A DNA stretch of 33,876 bases. It comes from Prevotella sp. (lineage in GTDB: Bacteria > Bacteroidota > Bacteroidia > Bacteroidales > Bacteroidaceae). The DNA is taken from contig JAFTFX010000032.1 in NCBI GenBank assembly GCA_017458225.1, forward strand, positions 1-33,876, in the 5' to 3' direction. Every line of letters begins with the position of its first letter. Within the stretch, counting starts at the first letter, position 1. Position numbers and translations under genes: made by a program. A model generated the notes under the pieces. It did no database searches and was not told the DNA's origin. It worked only from the letters and a program-made list of their open reading frames with translations. Below are positions 24,288 to 30,746 of the stretch, one piece after another.

Positions 24288-25145
24288 ATGATTGAAGAAG
24301 GAGAAAGATATATCAATCCCTACACAGACTTTGGGTTCAAAAAACTATTTGGTTCTGAGTTGAACAAAGAACTATTAATCAGTTTCCTCAACGCGCTGTT
24401 CAACGACAGCAAACGTGAAATAACCGACATCAGCTATCTGAATACCGAGCGATTGGGTGAAGGCTACGGTGATCGCCGTGCCGTGTTCGACGTTTACTGC
24501 ATGACCAAAAGTGGAAAACGCTTCATCGTCGAAATGCAAAAGGCCGAGCAAGAGTATTTCAAAGACCGGAGTGTCTACTATGCCACGATGCCCATACGCG
24601 AACAGGCACCGAAAGGAAAATGGAACTATCGTTTAGAGGATGTCTACACTATCGGCATACTGAACTTTGTTTTCCCTGACGGAGAATATCCTGACAACAG
24701 TTACGTGCACGAAGTGAAGTTGAAGGATATAGAGGACAACCATGTGTTCTACGACAAACTGACATTTTTCTACCTTGAGATGCCCAAGTTCAATAAGACA
24801 GAGGACGAACTGGTAACCATGTTCGACAAGTGGATGTTTGCCCTTCGCAATCTCTCACGTCTGTTGGAGCGCCCACAGGCATTGCAAGACCGTGTTTTCT
24901 CTCGGTTGTTCGAACAGGCTGAGATTGCTCGCTTCACGCCAAAGGAACGGCAGGAATATGAAGACAGCAAGAAGGAATATTGGGACTATTACAGCACCAT
25001 GGAGACGGCACATAAAAAAGGACGGGCTGAAGGCAGGGCTGAAGGCCACTTAGAAGATGCCAAAAGGATGAAAGCCGACAACATGCCGGTGGAACTGATT
25101 TCCAAGTACACAGGCTTGTCCGTCGAAGAAATCATGATATTGTGA
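24288..25145 (+). CDS. Rpn/PD-(D/E)XK nuclease-transposase family protein
   Basis: A 285-residue protein of the PD-(D/E)XK family usually labelled putative transposase or recombination-promoting nuclease (Rpn). Seen: the opening YINPYTDFGFKKLFGSELNKELL (8-30), then RRAVFDVYCMTKSGKRFIVEMQ with D68, E82 and Q84 as the likely metal-binding set, and the family YYATMPIREQ segment. The C-terminal part (about 235-285) is a charged helix followed by a short KYTGLSVEEIMIL motif common to the family. I choose ATG 24288 because the TTG at 24261 lies in the promoter box. Such genes are multi-copy in Prevotella. The gene stands alone between direct repeats, with its own promoter and terminator, as a self-contained cassette. 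Confidence 0.88.
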   Translation: MIEEGERYINPYTDFGFKKLFGSELNKELLISFLNALFNDSKREITDISYLNTERLGEGYGDRRAVFDVYCMTKSGKRFIVEMQKAEQEYFKDRSVYYATMPIREQAPKGKWNYRLEDVYTIGILNFVFPDGEYPDNSYVHEVKLKDIEDNHVFYDKLTFFYLEMPKFNKTEDELVTMFDKWMFALRNLSRLLERPQALQDRVFSRLFEQAEIARFTPKERQEYEDSKKEYWDYYSTMETAHKKGRAEGRAEGHLEDAKRMKADNMPVELISKYTGLSVEEIMIL

Positions 25146-25173
25146 CGAAATCCAAAAATTAAGGCATAATTGG

Positions 25174-25214
25174 GTATTTGATAAGATTTTCTCCAAATCG
25201 CTTGTCGGTTTGGA
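25174..25214 (+). repeat. 41-bp direct repeat, right of nuclease gene
   Basis: Partner of 24205-24245. In this copy the sequence has become (or remained) a hairpin, CTCCAAA/TTTGGAG, that serves as a terminator. Confidence 0.75.
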
Positions 25215-25223
25215 GATTTTTTT
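25191..25223 (+). terminator. Intrinsic terminator of the Rpn-family gene
   Basis: CTCCAAA (25191-25197) pairs with TTTGGAG (25209-25215), followed after one A by seven T residues. It lies 46 bases past the stop and overlaps the right direct repeat. Confidence 0.75.
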
Positions 25224-25440
25224 AATCTGACCGACTGGCCTAATATAAACAGATCATAAAATAATTGAAGTTTCCCACCTCATGACTTCTTATATAAACT
25301 ACGAATTTAATACAGCTTCTAATGTACACCCCATATCCTTGCCAATGTTGGAATAAGTAAAATTCCCATCATCCGTATAATCCGTAAAATTTGTAGTTTT
25401 ATGAATATTCTAGGATGGGAAAGTTCAGTAAAATAATATT
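25224..25440. other. AT-rich intergenic region without a gene
   Basis: No plausible coding sequence on either strand. The only structure I see is TTCCCATC (25363-25370) and GATGGGAA (25414-25421), an 8-bp inverted pair 43 bases apart. Confidence 0.6.
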
Positions 25441-25470
25441 AAAGCCGAAAGTTTGCTGCTTTCGGCTTTT
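25441..25470 (+). terminator. Terminator-like hairpin overlapping a promoter
   Basis: Perfect 11-bp stem AAAGCCGAAAG (25441-25451) / CTTTCGGCTTT (25459-25469), loop TTTGCTG, followed by T residues. The loop holds the -33 box of the next promoter. Confidence 0.75.
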
Positions 25471-25483
25471 TTATTTACTTTTG
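25452..25483 (+). promoter_or_regulatory. Promoter of second GH28 gene
   Basis: TTTG (25452-25455), 20-base spacer, TACTTTTG (25476-25483), an exact pattern match. The leader is about 25 bases. Confidence 0.75.
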
Positions 25484-25514
25484 CACCAAAACTAAACCTA
25501 ATACATTCAATAAA

Positions 25515-26930
25515 ATGAAGAAACTGTTCTCTGCCCTTTGCCTGATGCTAGCCACAACAGGCGTTTTTGCGTCCGATTATGACACATACTATCAGGATCT
25601 GCCTTGTCAAGTGAAACCAGTCGTTCCCATACAGATTCCTGACCATCAGGTGAGCATTACAGAATGTGGAGCTGTGGGCGACGGCGTGACACTGTGTACC
25701 GAAGCGATTGAAAAGGCCATCTCGAAAGTGACCAAGCTGGGCGGCGGTCGCGTGGTGATTCCAGAAGGAGTATGGCTGACGGGACCCATCATGCTGAAAG
25801 ACAACATTGAACTGCGCGTGGAGCAAGGGGCTATCGTGTGTTTCTCGCCCGACAAGCAGCTGTTTCTGGACAAGAATCCCGATGCCAAGCGCGTGTACCC
25901 CTGCATACGCGCCTCGAAACGTAAGAACATCGCCATCACCGGAAAGGGCGTGATTGACGGTGGCGGACACCTGTGGCGACCCGTGAAACGCATGAAAATG
26001 AGCGACGTCGAGTGGCGACAGTATCAGGAACTGGGTGGTCAACTGAACGAGAAAGGCGACCTGTGGTACCCCTGGCAACTGACGAATGGCTATGCCGATA
26101 TTTCCGAGACGGCCCAGAAACAGGAGTCCATGCGCAATGACCTGATTCGTCTGACCGACTGCGAGAATGTGCTGGTAGAGGGAGTGACCATCCAGAACTC
26201 GCCCCGTTTCCACTTGCATCCCTGCTATTGCACGAATGTGATTATCGACGGTGTGACGGTACGCTCAGAATGGAACGTACAGAACGGTGACGGCATCGAC
26301 CTGAGCGACTGCCATCAGGCACTCATCGTGAACTCGACGGTCAGCGTGGGCGACGACGGCATCTGCATGAAGAGCGGCAAGCCCTCGAAGAGCCACGCCA
26401 TCGCCGGCTGTGAAGATATCGTGGTGGCCCACAACACGGTGAACCACGCCCATGGCGGCTTCGTCTTCGGCAGTGAGACGGCTGGCGGCATGCGCCGCAT
26501 GGTGGTGCGCCACAACATGTTCAGTGGCACCGACGTAGGCTTGCGCTTCAAGAGTGCGCTCGACCGTGGCGGCAAGTCGGAACAGATTTTCATCAGCAAC
26601 ATCATGATGAACGACATCAGCAGCGAGGCCATCACTTTCCAGTGCGACTACGTGAACAAGCATGCCGGTACCACTACCGATACGCCCACCTATACCGAAG
26701 CAGAGAAGAAGTGGGCTCCGCAGTTCCAAGACATCCACATCAGCAACGTGGTATGTCGCGGCTGCAAGACCGGCATCAAAGCTGCCGGCATAGCAGGTCT
26801 GGAGTGCGTGAAGAACATCACCATCAGCGACTGCTCTATTATATATAACAAGGTGGCCTCCTCCATTGACGAGAAGACCACCCAGATAACGCTCAAGGAT
26901 GTGAAGCTGACAGCGAACAAGGCGCAATAA
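25515..26930 (+). CDS. GH28 polygalacturonase-like hydrolase 2 (secreted)
   Basis: A 471-residue parallel beta-helix hydrolase with signal peptide (1-19, ending GVFA). It is a clear relative of the gene at 9113, sharing LCTEA, GGGR-VP/IPEGVW-TGP, GVIDG-G--WRP, KGDLWYP-like and VGLRFKS segments. Catalytic motifs: NGDGID (257-262), GDD (279-281), HAHGG (311-315) and RFK (344-346). All expected acidic residues are present, so activity on galacturonate-containing pectin is likely; exact substrate is inference. It is a single-gene unit with its own promoter and terminator and lies about 15 kb from the other pectin enzymes. The downstream gene is convergent. Confidence 0.93.
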   Translation: MKKLFSALCLMLATTGVFASDYDTYYQDLPCQVKPVVPIQIPDHQVSITECGAVGDGVTLCTEAIEKAISKVTKLGGGRVVIPEGVWLTGPIMLKDNIELRVEQGAIVCFSPDKQLFLDKNPDAKRVYPCIRASKRKNIAITGKGVIDGGGHLWRPVKRMKMSDVEWRQYQELGGQLNEKGDLWYPWQLTNGYADISETAQKQESMRNDLIRLTDCENVLVEGVTIQNSPRFHLHPCYCTNVIIDGVTVRSEWNVQNGDGIDLSDCHQALIVNSTVSVGDDGICMKSGKPSKSHAIAGCEDIVVAHNTVNHAHGGFVFGSETAGGMRRMVVRHNMFSGTDVGLRFKSALDRGGKSEQIFISNIMMNDISSEAITFQCDYVNKHAGTTTDTPTYTEAEKKWAPQFQDIHISNVVCRGCKTGIKAAGIAGLECVKNITISDCSIIYNKVASSIDEKTTQITLKDVKLTANKAQ

Positions 26931-26939
26931 AAACAGACA

Positions 26940-26980
26940 AGAGGCTGTGTCGTTTAATATAGCACAGCCTCTTTCTTTTT
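26940..26980 (+). terminator. Terminator between GH28 and convergent TonB gene
   Basis: 10-bp stem AGAGGCTGTG (26940-26949) / CACAGCCTCT (26963-26972) followed by TTCTTTTT. On the minus strand the stem is followed by a weaker T-rich stretch, so it may serve both convergent units. Confidence 0.85.
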
Positions 26981-27045
26981 GCTGTTGGTTACAGCAGTTT
27001 TGATAACCAATAATTGTTTTCAGAATTTTATTTCAGCACATTTTC

Positions 27046-27396
27046 TTACTGAAGACGGAAGGTGAAAGGAACGGTGTAGTTGACGGCCACAACTTTGCCC
27101 TCGTTCTGTCCGGGAGCCCACTTCGGCATCAACTTGATCACACGCAGAGCCTCGGCATCGAGCAGCGGGTCAACAGACTTGACAACAATGGGATTGGTAA
27201 CATTTCCCTGCTCGTCAATGACAAAGCGAACCAGCACGCGCCCCTCAATGCTCTTCTCCTCGCACTCTGCAGGATACTTCACATTGTCAGCAATAAACTT
27301 CATCAGGGCCTCCTGACCGCCGGGGAACTCAGGCATCTGGTCGGCCTCGTCGCGCGAACCGTCGAGCAGGAAAGAGACCGGTATCGTATACTTCAC
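27046..27396 (-). CDS. TonB C-terminal domain protein, probably truncated
   Basis: From a GTG at 27396 the frame gives 116 residues. Residues 21-116 (MPEFPGGQEALMKFIADNVKYP ... GRVLVRFVIDEQGNV ... EALRVIKLMPKWAPGQNEGK ... VNYTVPFTFRLQ) are a full TonB C-terminal domain, the part that contacts outer-membrane receptors. There is no signal peptide or membrane anchor. Residues 1-10 (MKYTIPVSFL) repeat the end of such a domain, and the open frame continues upstream of the GTG with GKNEAGEAVRV, matching the residues that normally precede it. The gene thus looks like the 3' part of a tandem TonB-domain protein whose 5' part has been lost. GTG overlaps the TGA of the upstream gene, so it could still be translated by coupling. 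Confidence 0.75.
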   Translation of the reverse strand: MKYTIPVSFLLDGSRDEADQMPEFPGGQEALMKFIADNVKYPAECEEKSIEGRVLVRFVIDEQGNVTNPIVVKSVDPLLDAEALRVIKLMPKWAPGQNEGKVVAVNYTVPFTFRLQ

Positions 27397-27932
27397 GCGA
27401 ACAGCCTCGCCAGCCTCGTTCTTACCTTCAGATAACGATCGTAATAGTCGGTCTGCAGGTCCCTGTGAACCTGCAATGGGCTGTTGCCCAAGTCGTCAAC
27501 GACTCTCGACAACGTGCCGCGAGCCGCCTCGATGTGTCCGCGTGTCTCATAGGCAAAGGCGATATAGCCAAGTTCCCTTAGCATGCCCATTGTATCGCGC
27601 TGGACTGAGTCGAGGACAAATGCCGAAGTCATGCACTCTATACACTCTTCTGCCAACCCATTGCGCAGGAACAATAATCCCATACGATAATGCACCTCGC
27701 TTTCGAGATCTGAATCAGGATACTGACACAGCACATCATAAGCCTCTTCATAAAGGTCGAGTGCCATCACGGCATCGGTATCTTCCGCAGCAATGGCTGC
27801 ACTGATCATTTTCTGAACCTGTTCGGTATGCGATGAAGGGTCTATGCACGAAACGAAAGCATAGCTGATGACCATCCAGACGATAATCATCAGCTTTGAA
27901 CAAAAAAGGAATTCTGCCTTCGTTTCTCTCAT
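27393..27932 (-). CDS. Small lipoprotein-like protein, TPR-type helices
   Basis: The ATG at 27932 gives 179 residues; a later ATG at 27890 would give a compact signal sequence. The hydrophobic segment MIIVWMVISYAFVSC ends in a possible lipobox Cys, so the protein may be lipid-anchored. After it come paired helices that resemble tetratricopeptide repeats (ALDLYEEAYDVLCQYPDSDL, YRMGLLFLRNGLAEECIECMTSAF, LGYIAFAYETRGHIEAARGTLSRV). I do not recognise a specific family. The last dozen residues (LKVRTRLARLFA) are read out of frame from DNA that in another frame encodes the end of a TonB domain, so the native C-terminus may be missing. It starts 24 bases after the lpdA stop, on the same strand. Confidence 0.65.
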   Translation of the reverse strand: MRETKAEFLFCSKLMIIVWMVISYAFVSCIDPSSHTEQVQKMISAAIAAEDTDAVMALDLYEEAYDVLCQYPDSDLESEVHYRMGLLFLRNGLAEECIECMTSAFVLDSVQRDTMGMLRELGYIAFAYETRGHIEAARGTLSRVVDDLGNSPLQVHRDLQTDYYDRYLKVRTRLARLFA

Positions 27933-27956
27933 TGGCAAATTTCGGGAGTTAACAGA

Positions 27957-29261
27957 TTATTGCTCGGCTGCCGACAACAATATTTCAGACAGTGTGGGGT
28001 GGATGTGCACCATGTTGCGCAACTGCTCCACGGTGGCGTTTAGCTGCATCAACACGCTGACTTCCTGCACTATATCGGCACTGTGGGCACCAAAGGCATG
28101 ACAGCCAAGAATGCGAGACCCTCCCCCATCCCCACCCTGTGAGGGAGAAGTGCTAAATAGCTTCAGCATGCCGTCGGTTTCGCCCATGGCCAGTGCCTTT
28201 CCATTGGCACGATGGAAGGCCTTGCGACACACGTAGTCCACACCCCGCGCCTTCAACTCGTCTTCGGTAGGACCGACGCAGGCGGCCTCGGGCGTGGTAA
28301 AGATGGCGGCAGGGATGTTTTTTAGTGAAGAATCGGCTACCGTTTCTCCACGACTCCTTACTATTTCATCTACCACCACTTTTGCCTGCCATTCGGCAGC
28401 ATGGGCCAGCATCTGCTTTCCATTCACATCGCCAATGGCATAAACGGAAGCCTCCCCCATCCCCTCCAAGGGAGAGGCGATGCACACACGGAAGTTTTCA
28501 TCAACGGGGACGGAACCGTCACGGTTGAGCGTGATGCCAAGAGCCTCCAGGTTCAACCCTTCGGTACGGGGCTTGCGACCCGTGGCCATCAGGATGACAT
28601 CGGCATCGATGTCGGCCAGCGACTGCACAGCGGTCTTCATTTTAAAAGTGATTCCCTGCCTTTCCAGTGTTTTACGCAGGCGCTTGGCAATGTCGCTGTC
28701 AAGGGCAGGCAGACATTCTTTCAGGTACTCTATCACCGTGACCTCCGAACCGAAGCGATTGAAGATGCTGGCAAACTCCATGCCGATGACACCAGCACCG
28801 ATGATGCATAGCTTCTTGGGACACTCGCGCAAGGCGAGCATGCCAGTGGAATCGACCACGCGAGGGTCTTCATGAATGCCGGGGATGGGCAGCCACTTCG
28901 TTTCAGAGCCAGTGGCAATGATGACATTAGTAGCTGCAATGCAGCCACACACAGGACAGGTGACCGTGTGGGCATCGACGAAGGAGGCTTTTCCGCGAAT
29001 GAGGGTGATGTTGGGGTGCGAGAGGATGCTCTCTACCCCACTGCGCAACTGCGCCACCACCTGTGGCATGCGTTCCACGGCCTCAGCAAAGGAAGCACTA
29101 TGCACGTAGGTCTTCGTGGGGATGCACCCTACGTTCAGACAGGTGCCACCCACCTCCGAGGCTTCGAATATGACGACTTTCAGTCCTGCCTTGGCTGCAA
29201 GTTCGGCAGCACGGTAGCCTCCAGGGCCTGCACCGATGATAATGAGATCAGATGTATTCAT
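27957..29261 (-). CDS. lpdA: Dihydrolipoyl dehydrogenase
   Basis: A 434-residue flavoprotein (E3/L-protein) that reoxidises dihydrolipoyl groups with NAD; here it would serve the glycine cleavage H-protein. Seen: FAD-binding IIGAGPGGYRAA (8-19), redox disulfide GGTCLNVGC (38-46), second nucleotide motif IIGAGVIGMEFA (about 154-165), IYAIGD-type FAD motif (VYAIGDVNGKQMLAHAA) and the C-terminal HIHPTLSE with catalytic His-Glu. Two palindromic elements are translated inside it: residues about 262-271 (ASPLEGMGEA) just before the AIGD motif, and 372-382 (TSPSQGGDGGG) in a surface loop before RILGCHAFG. Residues CPVCGC near 102 are also unusual. Catalytic residues are intact. It follows gcvPB by 30 bases. 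Confidence 0.95.
   Translation of the reverse strand: MNTSDLIIIGAGPGGYRAAELAAKAGLKVVIFEASEVGGTCLNVGCIPTKTYVHSASFAEAVERMPQVVAQLRSGVESILSHPNITLIRGKASFVDAHTVTCPVCGCIAATNVIIATGSETKWLPIPGIHEDPRVVDSTGMLALRECPKKLCIIGAGVIGMEFASIFNRFGSEVTVIEYLKECLPALDSDIAKRLRKTLERQGITFKMKTAVQSLADIDADVILMATGRKPRTEGLNLEALGITLNRDGSVPVDENFRVCIASPLEGMGEASVYAIGDVNGKQMLAHAAEWQAKVVVDEIVRSRGETVADSSLKNIPAAIFTTPEAACVGPTEDELKARGVDYVCRKAFHRANGKALAMGETDGMLKLFSTSPSQGGDGGGSRILGCHAFGAHSADIVQEVSVLMQLNATVEQLRNMVHIHPTLSEILLSAAEQ
28117..28148 (+). repeat. REP-like palindrome C, inside lpdA
   Basis: On the plus strand a tail GACCCTCCCCCATCC runs into a hairpin CACCCT-GTG-AGGG. The gene reads the opposite strand in frame as TSPSQGGDGGGS. 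Confidence 0.8.
28450..28478 (+). repeat. REP-like palindrome D, inside lpdA
   Basis: Shortened copy: tail GCCTCCCCCATC and hairpin CTCC-AAG-GGAG. The gene reads it antisense as ASPLEGMGEA. Confidence 0.7.
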
Positions 29262-29295
29262 AATTAGTAATTAGCAATGAGTAATGAGTAATTAT
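29261..29295. repeat. 7-bp tandem array (unit TAATTAG, 5 copies)
   Basis: Five contiguous 7-base units (two TAATTAG, then CAATGAG, TAATGAG, TAATTAT) fill the gcvPB-lpdA spacer and include the gcvPB stop codon at 29292-29294. Confidence 0.8.
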
Positions 29296-30701
29296 GATTT
29301 GTCTGCAATCAACTGATGATAGGTGGTGACAGGATGCTTGGCAGCCAGCACATCGTCGACACGGCCAATGGGCGTGTTGTGCGGTGCCGACTTCACCAGC
29401 TCGGGGTCGGTCTTGGCCTCTTCGGCAATCTGCCGCATCACGGCAATAAAGCCGTCGATGGTCTCCTTCGACTCGTTCTCGGTGGGTTCAATCATCAGGC
29501 TCTCATGGAACAGCAAGGGGAAATAGATGGTGGGCGCATGATAGCCATAGTCAAGCAGACGCTTGGCCACGTCCATCGTGGTGACACCCGTCGACTTATC
29601 TTTCAATCCATCAAAGACAAACTCATGTTTGCACACCCCTTCGATGGGCAGTTCATAGACATCCTTCAGCGACTCCTTGATATAGTTGGCATTGAGCGTA
29701 GCCAAGGGGCCCACCTCTTTGATATGTTCACGACCGAGCGAGAGAATATAGGCGTAGGCTTTCATGGCTACAGCGAAGTTGCCATGATAGGGAGACACCT
29801 CGGGGAAAAGATCCTCCAAGCCCTTGCGCACACCCACAGGACCGGCACCGGGTCCACCACCGCCATGAGGCGTTGAGAACGTCTTGTGCAGGTTGATGTG
29901 CATCACGTCGAAGCCCATATCACCGGGGCGACAAGCACCCAGCATGGGGTTCAGGTTGGCACCGTCGTAGTACATCAGGCCACCAGCCTTGTGTATCAGC
30001 TTTTCAATCACGGGGATCTGCCGTTCAAAGAGGCCGAGAGTGTTGGGATTGGTCATCATCATGGCGGCAATGTTGGGGCCTTCTAGTTCTACTAGTTTAA
30101 CTAGTTCCTCTAGTGAGACTAGGCCGTCTGCCCCACTCTTCACCTCCACGATATCGAAGCCGCAGACAGCAGCCGAAGCGGGATTGGTGCCGTGGGCCGA
30201 GTCGGGCACGATGACCAGTCGGCGGGCAGCGTCTCCCCTATTCTCATGATACCGCTTGATGACCATGAGGCCGGTCAGCTCACCATGAGCACCAGCAAAG
30301 GGTTTCAAGGTGAAAGCATGCATGCCCGTCAGTTCGCAAAGCGACCGGCAGAGCAGTGTGCAGACAGCCTCGGCCCCCTGCACCGTTTCCTTCGGCTGCA
30401 GGGGATGCAGGTTCTGGAATTGTGGCATGGCGGCCACCTCCTCATTGATCTTGGGGTTGTACTTCATGGTGCAAGAGCCCAAGGGATAAAAACCGTTGTC
30501 GACACCGAAGTTGTTGGCCGAGAGGTTGGTATAGTGGCGCACCACGGTGAGCTCGTCGCACTCGGGGAGCTGTGCCTCTTCCTTGCGGCGCAGAGAGGCA
30601 GGCACTTCATAGGAGCCGAAGCGGTTCTTCGGCAGTGAGTAGCCGCGACGGCCAGGTTGCGAGAACTCGAATATCAGGTTTCCGTATAATCGATTGTTCA
30701 T
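29292..30701 (-). CDS. gcvPB: Glycine dehydrogenase (decarboxylating) subunit 2
   Basis: A 469-residue C-terminal half of the glycine cleavage P-protein, which with GcvPA decarboxylates glycine and passes the aminomethyl group to the lipoyl arm of GcvH. Seen: GFYPLGSCTMKYNPKINE (70-87), the HGTNPASAA motif (170-178), the MTNPNTLGLFE segment, YYDGANLN and the PLP lysine in HINLHKTFSTPHGGGGPG (K273). Length and order fit the split form found in many bacteria. Residues 194-207 are encoded by a perfect 9-bp CTAG periodicity, with five CTA leucine codons that contrast with the GC-rich codons around them. gcvPA lies 45 bases upstream, lpdA 30 bases downstream. Confidence 0.96.
   Translation of the reverse strand: MNNRLYGNLIFEFSQPGRRGYSLPKNRFGSYEVPASLRRKEEAQLPECDELTVVRHYTNLSANNFGVDNGFYPLGSCTMKYNPKINEEVAAMPQFQNLHPLQPKETVQGAEAVCTLLCRSLCELTGMHAFTLKPFAGAHGELTGLMVIKRYHENRGDAARRLVIVPDSAHGTNPASAAVCGFDIVEVKSGADGLVSLEELVKLVELEGPNIAAMMMTNPNTLGLFERQIPVIEKLIHKAGGLMYYDGANLNPMLGACRPGDMGFDVMHINLHKTFSTPHGGGGPGAGPVGVRKGLEDLFPEVSPYHGNFAVAMKAYAYILSLGREHIKEVGPLATLNANYIKESLKDVYELPIEGVCKHEFVFDGLKDKSTGVTTMDVAKRLLDYGYHAPTIYFPLLFHESLMIEPTENESKETIDGFIAVMRQIAEEAKTDPELVKSAPHNTPIGRVDDVLAAKHPVTTYHQLIADKS
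30083..30122. repeat. 9-bp periodic CTAG array inside gcvPB
   Basis: CTAG occurs at 30083, 30092, 30101, 30110 and 30119, exactly nine bases apart. In the gene each becomes CTA-G, giving Leu at residues 194, 197, 200, 203 and 206. Confidence 0.85.
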
Positions 30702-30717
30702 TGTTCTTTCAATTAGG

Positions 30718-30736
30718 GGTGCGACGATGTCGCACC
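30718..30736. repeat. 8-bp stem hairpin in gcvPA-gcvPB spacer
   Basis: GGTGCGAC (30718-30725) and GTCGCACC (30729-30736) around GAT. It fills the 45-base spacer and could attenuate or protect the mRNA between the two P-protein genes. Confidence 0.7.
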
Positions 30737-30746
30737 ATACCGGACA

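Noticed and set aside
28948-28966. CPVCGC in LpdA as a metal-binding site
   Set aside because: Three cysteines alone in a variable strand before the IIATGS motif are not enough; no second cysteine pair is nearby.
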